Shown here piece by piece: positions 50,071 to 59,344 of a DNA stretch of 64,000 nucleotides; the first letter of the stretch is position 1; each line of letters opens with the position of its first letter. This DNA comes from an uncultured Clostridia bacterium (GTDB lineage: Bacteria > Bacillota > Clostridia > Oscillospirales > Ruminococcaceae): the NCBI GenBank assembly GCA_945876755.1, contig CAMCPM010000011.1, positions 23,608 through 87,607 on the forward strand. Reading direction: 5' to 3'. The position numbers were made by a program, and so were the translations under genes. The notes under the pieces were generated by a model that was given only the letters and a program-made list of their open reading frames with translations, did no database searches and was not told the DNA's origin.

Positions 50071-51414
50071 ATGGCTTTAAGAGTTGGTATGGTCTCACTG
50101 GGCTGTACAAAAAATCAGGTTGACGCCGAAAGAATGTTATACAAGATACAAAAGGCAGGATATCAGCTTGTAAGCGACGCTGCTCTGGCAGATGTTGCTA
50201 TTATAAATACCTGCGGCTTTATCGAGTCGGCAAAGCAGGAGGCTATTGAAACGATATTTGAATTTGTCGCTCTGAAGAACGAGGGCAGGATAAAGAAAAT
50301 CGTTATTACGGGCTGTCTTGCGGAGCGCTACAAGGGTGAGGTTTCAGAGCTTATTCCCGAAGCGGATGCTGTTGTGGGTATCGGCTGCAATGAGGATATA
50401 GTTTCTGTTCTTGAGAAAATTGCGGCAGACGAGCACGTTGAAGTCTTTGACGAAAAGGAAAAGCTTTCTCTTACAGGCGGACGTGTTCTCACTACGCTGT
50501 CGTTTTTCTCGTACCTTAAAATTGCCGAGGGCTGCGACAACCGCTGCTCATACTGCGCAATACCGTCCATCAGGGGCAAATTCCGCAGCGTGCCTATGGA
50601 AAATCTTATTGACGAGGCGCAAAAGCTTGTACATAACGGAGTCCGTGAGCTTATCCTTATTGCGCAGGATACTACCCGTTATGGTATTGACCTTTACGGA
50701 AAGTATATGCTTCCCGAGCTTCTGACGGAGCTTTGCAAGATAGAAGAGCTGAAGTGGATAAGGGTACTTTACTGCTACCCCGAACGGGTCACCGATGAGC
50801 TTTTGGACGTTATGGCAAGAGAGGACAAGATAGTAAAATATATGGATCTGCCTATCCAGCACTGCGATGGAGAGATACTGCGCAGAATGAACCGCAAAGG
50901 AGATGAAAAGTCCCTGCGTGAGCTGATGGAGAAAATACGCACGAAAATTCCCGGAATTATCCTCAGAACAACGCTTATCACGGGCTTCCCCGGCGAGACC
51001 GAGGAGCAGTTCGGCAGACTTGCGGAATTTGTCAAGGATGTTGAATTCGACCGTCTCGGCTGCTTTGCTTATTCCGCAGAGGAGGGGACTCCCGCTGCTG
51101 AGATGGACGGTCAGCTTGATGATGATGTAAAGCAGCACCGTGCCGATATCATTATGGAGCAGCAGATGCTTATTGCAGTAAAGAAAAACAATGCTCTTAT
51201 CGGAAAGACCATTGAGGTCGTTACCGAGGGCTTTGACCGCTACGGAGAGTGCTATTTCGGCAGAAGCGCTGCCGACGCTCCCGATATTGACGGAAAGATA
51301 TTCTTTGCTTCTCCCGATAAAAAGCTTGTACCGGGAAAATTTGTGAAAGTTACAATAAACGATATGCTCGACTATGACCTGATAGGAGAAATTGCCGATG
51401 AATCTGCCGAATAA
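50071..51414 (+). CDS. rimO: Ribosomal protein S12 methylthiotransferase RimO
   Basis: RimO is a radical-SAM enzyme that methylthiolates Asp88 of ribosomal protein S12. The N-terminal UPF0004 domain supplies three Cys for the auxiliary cluster (VSLGCTKNQVDAE, INTCGFIESA, ITGCLAERY). The radical-SAM motif GCDNRCSYCAIPSIRGKFRS (CxxxCxxC) is near residue 154, and a TRAM domain ends the 447-residue protein. AAAGGAAG precedes the ATG. The stop overlaps pgsA, the usual partner. Confidence 0.97.
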   Translation: MALRVGMVSLGCTKNQVDAERMLYKIQKAGYQLVSDAALADVAIINTCGFIESAKQEAIETIFEFVALKNEGRIKKIVITGCLAERYKGEVSELIPEADAVVGIGCNEDIVSVLEKIAADEHVEVFDEKEKLSLTGGRVLTTLSFFSYLKIAEGCDNRCSYCAIPSIRGKFRSVPMENLIDEAQKLVHNGVRELILIAQDTTRYGIDLYGKYMLPELLTELCKIEELKWIRVLYCYPERVTDELLDVMAREDKIVKYMDLPIQHCDGEILRRMNRKGDEKSLRELMEKIRTKIPGIILRTTLITGFPGETEEQFGRLAEFVKDVEFDRLGCFAYSAEEGTPAAEMDGQLDDDVKQHRADIIMEQQMLIAVKKNNALIGKTIEVVTEGFDRYGECYFGRSAADAPDIDGKIFFASPDKKLVPGKFVKVTINDMLDYDLIGEIADESAE

Positions 51415-51958
51415 GCTTACTCTGCTGAGAGTGATACTCGTTCCCTTTTTTGTATTTTTTATGCTGACGGATATTGTGCCGTTCAGTCCCGTTATTGCTC
51501 TTGTAATATTTATTGCGGCGTCTGTTACCGACGCTCTTGACGGACATATTGCAAGAAGCCGCAATCTTGTTACCACCTTCGGAAAATTTCTTGACCCCCT
51601 TGCAGACAAGGTATTGGTAATTTCGGCGCTCATCTGTCTTAACAGCAGAGGAGTTATCGGTGCTGTTCCCGTTATAATAATCGTTGCAAGAGAATTTATG
51701 GTTTCGGGACTTCGTCTTGTTACCGCAAACGAGGGCGTTGTAGTTGCTGCAGGCATCTGGGGAAAGCTTAAAACAGCCTTTACCATGGTTGCCGAGGTCG
51801 TTATCATGCTGGGACTTTGCTTCACTTTTACAGGCAATGCGGTTGTTATTGCCAATATAGTTTATCAGATCCTTATCTGGATAGCAACAGTCCTTACTGT
51901 TATTTCCGGCGGTGTTTACCTTAAAGGCTATTGGAAATACATTGACGCTTCCAAATAA
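51398..51958 (+). CDS. pgsA: CDP-diacylglycerol-glycerol-3-phosphate phosphatidyltransferase
   Basis: PgsA makes phosphatidylglycerol phosphate, the first step of PG synthesis. The 186-residue membrane protein has the CDP-alcohol phosphotransferase motif in DALDGHIARSRNLVTTFGKF followed by LDPLADK (DGxxAR...G...D...D), and several hydrophobic helices. ATG 51398 is used because AGGAG lies 9 bp upstream; TTG 51392 is too close. It overlaps rimO by 17 bp. Confidence 0.96.
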   Translation: MNLPNKLTLLRVILVPFFVFFMLTDIVPFSPVIALVIFIAASVTDALDGHIARSRNLVTTFGKFLDPLADKVLVISALICLNSRGVIGAVPVIIIVAREFMVSGLRLVTANEGVVVAAGIWGKLKTAFTMVAEVVIMLGLCFTFTGNAVVIANIVYQILIWIATVLTVISGGVYLKGYWKYIDASK

Positions 51959-51984
51959 TTTTGTTAGCAATACAGAAAAATTAA

Positions 51985-52057
51985 AAAGCCGCTTCCGGCG
52001 AATCATACCGATTTGTCTTCTGAATCAAAATCAGTGTAATTCGCCGGAAGCGGCTTT
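51985..52057. terminator. Long hairpin between pgsA and convergent spoVS
   Basis: Perfect 19-bp arms AAAGCCGCTTCCGGCGAAT (51985-52003) and ATTCGCCGGAAGCGGCTTT (52039-52057) around a 35-nt loop, followed by GTTTTC. It serves as a strong bidirectional terminator. Confidence 0.92.
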
Positions 52058-52114
52058 GTTTTCATTATGTCATAAAGTTGTGTTTGTGTTTTGCCGTATG
52101 CTTTGTTTTAAATC

Positions 52115-52375
52115 TCACTTTTTCTCGCATATAAGGCGTATTGCCGTTCTGCTTTCGCCGTCGATAGTAACATTTGCAAATGCGGGATAGCAGACCAGAT
52201 TTACGCCGATGGGCGCAAGATATCCTCTTGCTATCGCTATTGCTTTTATTGCTTGATTTGCTGCGCCTGCGCCAACTGCCTGAACCTCAACGGATTCGCT
52301 TTCGCGCATTACGCTTGCTATTGCCCCTGCAACTGAATTCGGAAAAGACCTTGCTGAAACTTTTAGAACTTCCAT
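52115..52375 (-). CDS. spoVS: Stage V sporulation protein S
   Basis: SpoVS is a small Alba-like protein needed for normal late sporulation in Bacillus and conserved in most spore formers. The 86-residue product begins MEVLKVSARSFPNSVAGAIA and contains VEVQAVGAGAANQAIKAIAI and a C-terminal RTAIRLI, near-invariant family blocks. GGGAGG precedes the ATG. Its presence suggests a sporulating lineage, though spoVS also persists in some non-sporulating Clostridia. Confidence 0.97.
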   Translation of the reverse strand: MEVLKVSARSFPNSVAGAIASVMRESESVEVQAVGAGAANQAIKAIAIARGYLAPIGVNLVCYPAFANVTIDGESRTAIRLICEKK

Positions 52376-52434
52376 TGGTAAAGCCTCCCGGTATAAATTA
52401 GGTTAAAATTGGTAAATATGTTAACGCTATAAAC

Positions 52435-52463
52435 ATTATACAACATATTTAACCAAATTGCAA
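52435..52463 (-). promoter_or_regulatory. Promoter of spoVS
   Basis: Minus-strand TTGCAA (52463-52458), 17-bp spacer, TATAAT (52440-52435): a sigma-A type promoter. No sigma-H consensus was recognised by eye. Confidence 0.78.
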
Positions 52464-52487
52464 TATTTTTTTAACTATTTTGGAATA

Positions 52488-53255
52488 TCATCTAATAATA
52501 AGCCGTTCTATTGCAACACATTTACCATTATTTTGCGTAAATTCAACCAGTACGCCGTTTATAAAAGGTGGATTGTCTGATTCGACAAATCTTACGGGAG
52601 AGTGAAAGCGCTGTTTTTCTATGGCGATCTCGCTTTTTACTCCCAATACGGAAAGCTCCGGACCGCACATTCCTGCGTCGGTGATGTATCCCGTATGTCC
52701 GGAAAGTATGGTTTCATCGGCGGTCTGGACATGGGTATGCGTTCCGAAAACCGCAGTTACTTTGCCTGCAAGGTACTGTCCCATAGCTTTTTTCTCGCTT
52801 GTGGCTTCGGCGTGGAAATCCACGAAAATATTCGGTGTATCAATTTCATCCAAAAGCTTGTCGATGGTAGAAAACGGGTTGTCAATAGCTTCAAGATATA
52901 CGGTTCCCATCAGGTTTATTACGGCAATCCGGCATTTGCCCATGTCATAAATGCAGAATCCGTGGCCAATGTTGCCATCGGGGAAATTTGCAGGACGAAG
53001 AAGAAATTCCTCGCTTTCCATCATTTCATAAATTTCTTTGCGGCGGTAGCAATGGTTGCCCGTAGTGATGATGTCAACGCCGTGATTAAAGAGGTATTTT
53101 GCCGACGATGGAGTTATACCGTTTCCGTTGGCGCTGTTTTCTCCGTTGGCAATAATAATATCAGCTCCGTAATAATTTTTCATTGTACGAAGCTTCGCAC
53201 CGACAAACTCGCTGCCTATCTGACCTACAATATCGCCGAGAAATAATAATTTCAT
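52488..53255 (-). CDS. ymdB: YmdB family metallophosphoesterase
   Basis: A 255-residue calcineurin-like phosphodiesterase of the YmdB family, reported to hydrolyse 2',3'-cyclic nucleotides and to influence biofilm and motility decisions in Bacillus. Metal-binding motifs visible are FLGDIVGQIG, IIANGENSANGNGI, TTGNHCYRRKEI, VDFHAEATSEK and VFGTHTHVQTAD. AAAAAGGAG precedes the ATG. It stands apart from rny, its frequent neighbour elsewhere. Confidence 0.94.
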   Translation of the reverse strand: MKLLFLGDIVGQIGSEFVGAKLRTMKNYYGADIIIANGENSANGNGITPSSAKYLFNHGVDIITTGNHCYRRKEIYEMMESEEFLLRPANFPDGNIGHGFCIYDMGKCRIAVINLMGTVYLEAIDNPFSTIDKLLDEIDTPNIFVDFHAEATSEKKAMGQYLAGKVTAVFGTHTHVQTADETILSGHTGYITDAGMCGPELSVLGVKSEIAIEKQRFHSPVRFVESDNPPFINGVLVEFTQNNGKCVAIERLIIR

Positions 53256-53266
53256 ATAAAGCTCCT

Positions 53267-53325
53267 TTTTATTACGGTAAAATAACGGGCATAAGGGGAG
53301 CCCCCTTTGGCAGTCCGTAATAAAA
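53267..53325. repeat. 59-bp palindromic element upstream of ymdB
   Basis: Terminal 11-bp perfect inverted repeats TTTTATTACGG (53267-53277) and CCGTAATAAAA (53315-53325) enclose an inner hairpin AAGGGG/CCCCTT (53293-53298, 53302-53307). The ymdB Shine-Dalgarno follows directly. It resembles a small dispersed palindrome, but no second copy was found in the window. Confidence 0.55.
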
Positions 53326-53329
53326 TATC

Positions 53330-53361
53330 AAGGGTATCGAGTTTTGTTGCTCGGTACCCTT
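53330..53361 (-). terminator. Probable ftsH terminator
   Basis: Arms AAGGGTATCGAG (53330-53341) and CTCGGTACCCTT (53350-53361) pair over 12 positions with one G-U/A-C position. On the minus strand it is followed by GATATTTTATT, a weak T-tract. Confidence 0.6.
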
Positions 53362-53420
53362 ACATACTTCTATACGGTCATTTTCCCAAATCCGCCCGAA
53401 TTTGTTTTTACGGGATAATT

Positions 53421-55361
53421 TTATTCTTCCGAGTTACTTTCGTTATCCTTATTATCCTCAATTATTTCGGCAGTATCGGAAGAAACATTTTCCTCTGCCT
53501 TTTCTTCAGGTTTTCTCCAGTCAAGTTCGCCCTTCATAAGCTTTTCAAAGTCGTCGCCGCTTATCTTTTCATTTTCGATAAGGTATTCCGCAACTTCGGC
53601 AAGCTTATCCTTATGCTCGGTGAGAAGCTCTTTACACTCGTCGTAAGCTTCGGTAATAATACGCTTTACTTCACTGTCGATAAGGTTTGCGGTACTTTCG
53701 CTGTACTGGTGCGTATGACCGTAGTCCCTGCCGAGAAAAACCTCGTTGGAGTCACCGCCGTAAAGTACGGGACCAAGCTTGTCGGAGAAGCCGTATTGCG
53801 TTACCATTGCTCTTGCACGTTTTGTAGCCTGCTGGATATCGCCGCTTGCACCTGTGCAGACATCATCAAAGGTGATTGCCTCGGCAACACGTCCGCCCAT
53901 TGTCATAACGATATCCTGATACATTTTGCCCTTTGTAACGTGGCTGTCGTCGGTATCGGGACGGCTTACGGTCATACCTGCAGCTTGACCTCTCTGAATA
54001 GTTGTTACCTGATGGATCTTATCGCACTCGGGCAGGAAGTACCCTGCAACTGCATGACCTGCCTCGTGATATGCCGTAATACGTCTGTCACGGTCGGTAA
54101 TGATATGAGATTTCTTTTCGGGACCTGCAATTACCTTGAGTGTAGCTTCCTCAATATCTGTTTCGGTAATAGCCTTGCGGTTTGCTCTTGCTGCAAGAAG
54201 AGCAGCCTCGTTAAGGAGGTTTTCAAGGTCTGCGCCGGTGAAGAACTGAGTCGTTTTTGCGATAACGTTAAGGTCAACGTCGGGAGCAAGGGGCTTGTTC
54301 TTGGAGTGTACTTTGAGGATAGCCTCTCTGCCCTTTACATCGGGATAGCTGACGGTAATTTCACGGTCGAAACGTCCCGGACGGAGAAGCGCCGGGTCGA
54401 GAATGTCACGGCGGTTTGTGGCTGCCATAACTATAATACCCTCATTACCCTCAAAGCCGTCCATTTCAACAAGGAGCTGGTTAAGGGTCTGTTCACGCTC
54501 GTCGTGACCGCCGCCGAGACCTGCGCCTCTCTGACGTCCCACGGCGTCGATCTCGTCGATAAAGATGATCGATGGGGAATTTTTCTTTGCAGTTTCAAAA
54601 AGGTCGCGGACTCTGGAAGCACCTACGCCGACGAACATTTCAACGAAGTCCGAACCGGAAATAGAGAAGAACGGTACGCCTGCTTCGCCTGCAACGGCTT
54701 TCGCAAGAAGAGTCTTACCTGTACCCGGAGGACCCATGAGCAGTACGCCCTTGGGGATACGGGCACCCATTTCTGTATATTTTTTCGGGTTTTTGAGGAA
54801 GTCAACTATCTCGGCAAGCTCCTCCTTTTCCTCGTCAGCGCCTGCAACGTCGTTGAATGTATGCTTCTTTCCTGCGGCGTTTTTGACGTTAGCTTTGCCG
54901 AAATTGTTCATTTTTCCGCCGCCGCCCGCCTGTCTCATCATAAAGAAAAAGAAGAATATCATCAATCCGATTATGAGCAGCGAGGGAAGAAGATTATACA
55001 GCCATGATGTATCCTGTATTTTGTAATACTCCATTTTCAGCGGAGCGTCAGGGTGTCTTTCGTTATACTCGCGGCGGTAATTTTCGCTGCCTGTCTGTAT
55101 TTCATTAAGGAACACCGACACGTTCGGAACGGTATAGCTGATAGGCTTCTCCTGTCCCTCAACGGTCATTTCCAGTTCGCCTGTACCCAAATCAAAGGTC
55201 ATTTCGGAGACCTGATAGTTGTCGAAATACTGCATTATTTCCGAGTAGGAATACTCTGCCGCAGGCTTTGCCGCCTGTCTGAGAAGTACAACCGCAAGCG
55301 CAAGAAGAGAGATTATTACCAGCGCATATGCAATTGCAAATTTGTTGCTTTTTTTACCCAA
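53421..55361 (-). CDS. ftsH: ATP-dependent zinc metalloprotease FtsH
   Basis: FtsH is a membrane-bound AAA+ protease for quality control and regulatory proteolysis. The 646-residue protein has two N-terminal transmembrane segments (about 8-28 and 122-142) around an extracytoplasmic domain, Walker A GPPGTGKT near residue 208, Walker [18 protein letters not shown], the SRH, and zinc motif HEAGH near 430. The tail is acidic. The start is TTG 55361, 11 bp after AAAGGA. It follows hpt and tilS, the conserved cluster. Confidence 0.98.
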   Translation of the reverse strand: MGKKSNKFAIAYALVIISLLALAVVLLRQAAKPAAEYSYSEIMQYFDNYQVSEMTFDLGTGELEMTVEGQEKPISYTVPNVSVFLNEIQTGSENYRREYNERHPDAPLKMEYYKIQDTSWLYNLLPSLLIIGLMIFFFFFMMRQAGGGGKMNNFGKANVKNAAGKKHTFNDVAGADEEKEELAEIVDFLKNPKKYTEMGARIPKGVLLMGPPGTGKTLLAKAVAGEAGVPFFSISGSDFVEMFVGVGASRVRDLFETAKKNSPSIIFIDEIDAVGRQRGAGLGGGHDEREQTLNQLLVEMDGFEGNEGIIVMAATNRRDILDPALLRPGRFDREITVSYPDVKGREAILKVHSKNKPLAPDVDLNVIAKTTQFFTGADLENLLNEAALLAARANRKAITETDIEEATLKVIAGPEKKSHIITDRDRRITAYHEAGHAVAGYFLPECDKIHQVTTIQRGQAAGMTVSRPDTDDSHVTKGKMYQDIVMTMGGRVAEAITFDDVCTGASGDIQQATKRARAMVTQYGFSDKLGPVLYGGDSNEVFLGRDYGHTHQYSESTANLIDSEVKRIITEAYDECKELLTEHKDKLAEVAEYLIENEKISGDDFEKLMKGELDWRKPEEKAEENVSSDTAEIIEDNKDNESNSEE

Positions 55362-55418
55362 TTGTTATCAATCCTTTCTTATTGAGTAGGAGCCGTAAAC
55401 CTGTTTTTCTGCTCCTTA

Positions 55419-55964
55419 TTAAATGTCATATTCAGCAATATACGGCAGATTGCGGTAAAGCTCGCCGCAGTCAAGACCGTAACCAATGACGTACAAATCG
55501 GGAATTGTGAAAAGCGGCATATCCGCGTCAAGCTTGACGACCCTCCGGTCGGGCTTGTCAAGAAGTGTAACTATCTCCAGCGAAAGCGGCTCACGCGCCT
55601 TCAGCAGTTTCATCACATCATTCAGAGTTCTTCCCGTATCTATTATATCTTCAACAATTACCACATGATAATTGCTTACGTCCTGTTTTAGATCCATAGT
55701 AATATTTACTATGCCCGAGGAGCTTGTGCCGTTATAGTAGCTTTGGGCGCACATAAAGCCTATCTCGCAGGGAATGGTCACCGCCCTGCAAAGGTCTGCC
55801 ATAAAGACGAATGCGCCTTTCAGGATACTAACCAGCAGCAGAGGCTTGCCTTCATATTTTTCGCTGATAAGCTTTCCTGCCTCGGCGATCTTCTGTTTTA
55901 TTTCTTCTTCGGTAATTATTACACGCTTGATTTTTTTGTTGACTTCTTCCGGGTTGAAGTTCAT
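55419..55964 (-). CDS. hpt: Hypoxanthine phosphoribosyltransferase
   Basis: Hpt salvages hypoxanthine (and guanine) to IMP (GMP) using PRPP. The 181-residue enzyme contains LLVSILKGAFVFMADLCRA and the PRPP-binding loop HVVIVEDIIDTGRTLNDV, plus the C-terminal purine-contact segment LPYIAEYDI. It sits between tilS and ftsH as in Bacillus and other Firmicutes. CAAGGAGAC precedes the ATG. Confidence 0.96.
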   Translation of the reverse strand: MNFNPEEVNKKIKRVIITEEEIKQKIAEAGKLISEKYEGKPLLLVSILKGAFVFMADLCRAVTIPCEIGFMCAQSYYNGTSSSGIVNITMDLKQDVSNYHVVIVEDIIDTGRTLNDVMKLLKAREPLSLEIVTLLDKPDRRVVKLDADMPLFTIPDLYVIGYGLDCGELYRNLPYIAEYDI

Positions 55965-56011
55965 TTCTTTGTTGTCTCCTTGATCACTATTTGCCGTAAA
56001 TTTTAGGTCGG

Positions 56012-57331
56012 CTAATCTTTGTTTTTTATTTCGATAATAAGATAATTTTTTGTATTTTCGTCTGCCTTTACTCTGTCGGAGACTCCTGCGTGCTCCGCCC
56101 AGATTATGCCGTTTTTGTCCTCAAGCACGGCTGAGACTTTCCGCTCCTCTTTGGGCAGACGTTCCTGTAAAAGCTTACGCAGTTCCTTTGTATGCGCCGC
56201 CCCTGCAAGCTTGATCTTATCCCCTCTGAGCCTGTTGCGCAGAACGATACTATCTTGTATTTTATCACAATCCACGTAATAAATTGTGGACTTTTTATTA
56301 ACATTGCCCTTGGGGAACATCTTTTCGTCTGTTTCTTTCGAGATTTTCACAATTTTATCACTGTAAAAAGAATATTCGCCGTATTCCGTGATAATTTTCG
56401 GTTCGGGAGTGTTTGCTTCACCGTCGGAATATACACGGAGCTTTCCGTTTTCGCACAGGACGTAGATACCGTTTTCCGCTTCCGTTTTGCCGTTTTCCGA
56501 AAGAGCAAGGGACTCTATCTCCTCGATTTTTGCGGCATTTATTTTAAGCTTATGCGTTTTCAGCAGATTTATGATGACCCTTTTTCTTATCGCCGGATGA
56601 AGAGTACGCAGGTCGGCGTTTCCGCATTTCAGCGCTTCTTGAACAAGGAAATCCTCGTCCTCGGCAAGGGAAACAGTCATACGGCTCACGCAGGAGAGAA
56701 ACCCTTCGTGAACGGATGACATTTCCGGCATAATTTTATGGCGTATCCTGTTACGTGCAAAGTCATCGCAAAGGTTTGTGCTGTCGGTAACAAAGCCCTG
56801 CCCCTTTGTATGCAGGTACTCCTCTATCTCGTCACGGGTACAGAAAATCAGCGGACGGATAATTTTACCCCGAACGGGCGGTATTCCCGTCAGCCCGTGC
56901 AGACCCGTACCCCTCGCCATACGGAAAAGCACCGTCTCGGCGTTGTCGTTTAGGTTGTGAGCAGTAGCTATCTTATCGGTGTTCAAAGAATCAAAAAGCT
57001 TGTAGCGAAGCTCTCTTGCGCCCGTTTCAACCGATACTCCAAGAGAACGTGAAAAAGCGGCAGCGTCCTCACGAAAAACCGTCAGAGGGATATTCATTTT
57101 TCCGCACAGTTCACGGCAGAAAGCCTCGTCACGGTCGCTTTCTTTTCCACGAAGCATATGGTTGACGTGAACGGCAGCAAGATTAAAATTCAAGTTTGCT
57201 TTTTCCGAAAGCTCCGCAAGCACAAGAAGCAGGGCAACGCTGTCTGCGCCGCCCGACAAAGCGGCAAAAACAGTTTCCCCTGCTGAAAGCATATTATATT
57301 TTGCGATAACTGCTTTAACTTTTTCCTGCAT
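56012..57331 (-). CDS. tilS: tRNA(Ile)-lysidine synthase TilS
   Basis: TilS converts C34 of tRNA-Ile(CAU) to lysidine so that it reads AUA. The N-terminal PP-loop ATPase motif AALSGGADSVALLLVLAEL is near residue 25, followed by AVHVNHMLRGKESDRDEAFC and ATAHNLNDNAETVLFR. The C-terminal TilS-specific domain closes the 439-residue protein. AAAAGGAC precedes the ATG. The upstream gap holds a small palindromic repeat. Confidence 0.95.
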   Translation of the reverse strand: MQEKVKAVIAKYNMLSAGETVFAALSGGADSVALLLVLAELSEKANLNFNLAAVHVNHMLRGKESDRDEAFCRELCGKMNIPLTVFREDAAAFSRSLGVSVETGARELRYKLFDSLNTDKIATAHNLNDNAETVLFRMARGTGLHGLTGIPPVRGKIIRPLIFCTRDEIEEYLHTKGQGFVTDSTNLCDDFARNRIRHKIMPEMSSVHEGFLSCVSRMTVSLAEDEDFLVQEALKCGNADLRTLHPAIRKRVIINLLKTHKLKINAAKIEEIESLALSENGKTEAENGIYVLCENGKLRVYSDGEANTPEPKIITEYGEYSFYSDKIVKISKETDEKMFPKGNVNKKSTIYYVDCDKIQDSIVLRNRLRGDKIKLAGAAHTKELRKLLQERLPKEERKVSAVLEDKNGIIWAEHAGVSDRVKADENTKNYLIIEIKNKD

Positions 57332-57349
57332 GGCTGTCCTTTTATTTTC

Positions 57350-57374
57350 GGGCGGATATGGAATCCGCCCCTAC
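57350..57374. repeat. GGGCGGAT palindromic repeat, copy 1
   Basis: Arms GGGCGGAT (57350-57357) and ATCCGCCC (57363-57370) with loop ATGGA, then CTAC. A second copy at 61421-61445 has the arms GGGCGGAA and TTCCGCCC with loop ATAGA and the same CCTAC end. The paired change T-A to A-T keeps the stem. Confidence 0.7.
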
Positions 57375-57391
57375 GATTTGCTGCTTTTTAT

Positions 57392-58747
57392 TTATTTCCC
57401 GGGAGGCTGTTGCTTATTGAACATATCCGCACCCAGAAACAATGTATACTGTCCGTTCCAGCGGAGGTTAACCGTACCCGTTTCACCGTGTCGGTTTTTG
57501 GCTACGATACATTCCGCAAGGGTCTGGTCGGGGTTCTCCTTGTTATAGTACCCGTCACGGTACAGGAACATTACAATATCGGCGTCCTGTTCGATTGAGC
57601 CCGATTCTCTCAGGTCTGACAGGATAGGACGCTTGTCCGTTCTGGATTCTACCGAACGTGAAAGCTGCGAAAGAGTGATGACTGGCACGTTCATTTCCTT
57701 TGCCATAAGCTTCAGCTGACGTGTTATTTCAGAAATTTCGTTTACACGGTTGTCGATACGCCGGCTGGAATTCATCAGCTGGAGGTAGTCTATGATAACA
57801 AGACCAGGATTTTTCAGACGGCGCAGCTTGGCTTTCATCTGAGGTACAGTTATGCCTGCGGTGTCGTCAAGGTAGATATTCATGCTTGAAAGCCTTTCTG
57901 CACCTTCGGCAAGCTTTACCCACTGGTCGCCGGAAATATTGCCTTTCATAAGGTATTCGCTTTCAACAAGGCTTTCCGAAGAAAGCATACGGGTAACAAG
58001 CTGCTCCTTGGACATTTCCAGAGAGAAAATAACTATCTCCATATCCTTGTTTCTGCGTGCAACGTTGGAAGCAATGTTGAGTACAAAAGAGGTCTTGCCC
58101 ATTGCGGGACGCGCCGCAACGATAAGCAGGTCGGATTTGTTCAGACCTGTTATCACGCTGTCCAAGTCGGAAAATCCCGATTTTGCGCCAATATACTGCT
58201 CCTTGTCGGGACCTGATTTTCTTCCCAGTTCGTCGTAGGCTTCAAGTACGACCTCGTCTATCTTCATCATACCATCGGTAGCCTTGCCCCTGCGGATATC
58301 GTATATCTTCTGCTCGGCGTAGTCAAGAAGCTGCGAGGCACTTTCCTGTCCTGCGGATGAGGCTTCTATAATATCCCTTGCAGTAGTGATAAGGCTGCGG
58401 ATATAGTATTTTTCCTCAACTATCTTACAGTAGCTTTCAATATTTTTTGTGGTGGGCACGCCCTCCATTATCGAAGCGAGATACTCCTTGCCTGCGGTAG
58501 TGCTTTCAAAAATGCCCTCTTTTACGGCGTCGTTGATAACGGTGATGATATCCGCATTTACGCCGAGGGTAAAGAGTCTGATTATAATTGCGAAAAGGTC
58601 CCGGTGCTTTGTGACATAGAAGCTGTCCGGCTTTATGTAGTTCATTGCAATGCTGAGCGATTCGGGGTCAAGAAGCAGCGCACCCAGCACGGTCTGCTCC
58701 GCTTCAAGGTTATAGGGCAGCTCGCCTATATCAAGGTTAAGATCCAT
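57392..58747 (-). CDS. dnaB: Replicative DNA helicase DnaB
   Basis: DnaB is the hexameric helicase of the replication fork. The 451-residue protein has the N-terminal primase-interacting domain (LPYNLEAEQTVLGALLLDPE), a linker, and the RecA-like domain with Walker A IVAARPAMGKTSFVLNIA near residue 213, Walker B PGLVIIDYLQLMNSS, and VITLSQLSRSVESR further on. No intein is present. CCGGAGG precedes the ATG. It is preceded by rplI, as in many Firmicutes. Confidence 0.98.
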   Translation of the reverse strand: MDLNLDIGELPYNLEAEQTVLGALLLDPESLSIAMNYIKPDSFYVTKHRDLFAIIIRLFTLGVNADIITVINDAVKEGIFESTTAGKEYLASIMEGVPTTKNIESYCKIVEEKYYIRSLITTARDIIEASSAGQESASQLLDYAEQKIYDIRRGKATDGMMKIDEVVLEAYDELGRKSGPDKEQYIGAKSGFSDLDSVITGLNKSDLLIVAARPAMGKTSFVLNIASNVARRNKDMEIVIFSLEMSKEQLVTRMLSSESLVESEYLMKGNISGDQWVKLAEGAERLSSMNIYLDDTAGITVPQMKAKLRRLKNPGLVIIDYLQLMNSSRRIDNRVNEISEITRQLKLMAKEMNVPVITLSQLSRSVESRTDKRPILSDLRESGSIEQDADIVMFLYRDGYYNKENPDQTLAECIVAKNRHGETGTVNLRWNGQYTLFLGADMFNKQQPPGK

Positions 58748-58807
58748 TTTGCACCTCCGGTAACTTTTAACTCTTCACCATTCATTTTAACGGTAAGCAG
58801 TAAATGC

Positions 58808-59254
58808 TTATTCCTCAACGACCTCAACGGTGAGCTTTTCCGAGATGCCTGCAAGGAACTTTACCTCTGCGGTGTAAGTACCGAAGGCTTTGATCTCGGT
58901 GCTGAGAGATATCTTCTTCTTGTCTACCTTAACGCCAAGCTGTTCAGCCATAAGGTCTGCGATATTGCCTGCCGTTACCGAGCCGAAAAGCTTTCCGCCC
59001 TGACCTGCCTTTGATTTGCATACGACCTTTTTGCCCTTTATCTGAGCAGCGGCAGCAAGAGCTTCCTGCTTTGCAACGTCAGCCTTGTGCTGCTCCGAGG
59101 ACTTCTTTCCTGCAAGGTCGGACATATTCTTTGCGTTAGCTTCAACTGCCAGTCCCTTGCCGATAAGGAAGTTTCTTGCGTAACCGTCGGAAACCTCTTT
59201 TACCTCGCCTTTTTTAGCTGTGCCTTTTACGTCCTGTAAGAAAATTACTTTCAT
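58808..59254 (-). CDS. rplI: 50S ribosomal protein L9
   Basis: L9 binds 23S rRNA at the base of the L1 stalk region. The 148-residue product begins [20 protein letters not shown] and contains [20 protein letters not shown], the invariant N-terminal domain, then a connecting helix and the C-terminal domain. The start is ATG 59254; AAAGGAT is upstream and a longer TTG/ATG start at 59263 would overlap it. It lies between gdpP and dnaB, the classic order. Confidence 0.97.
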   Translation of the reverse strand: MKVIFLQDVKGTAKKGEVKEVSDGYARNFLIGKGLAVEANAKNMSDLAGKKSSEQHKADVAKQEALAAAAQIKGKKVVCKSKAGQGGKLFGSVTAGNIADLMAEQLGVKVDKKKISLSTEIKAFGTYTAEVKFLAGISEKLTVEVVEE

Positions 59255-59344
59255 TTTTAACATCCTTTCGTATTGTAATAAATTTTGAATAGGAAATTTG
59301 AATTATAAAAAAATATCACTTTCCACTTTTCTAATTTCAAATTA

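Noticed and set aside
53307..55007. 566-codon plus-strand open frame opposite ftsH
   Set aside because: It is antisense to a complete, well-conserved ftsH; the predicted protein is Cys/Val rich with no motif, and no ribosome binding site precedes it.
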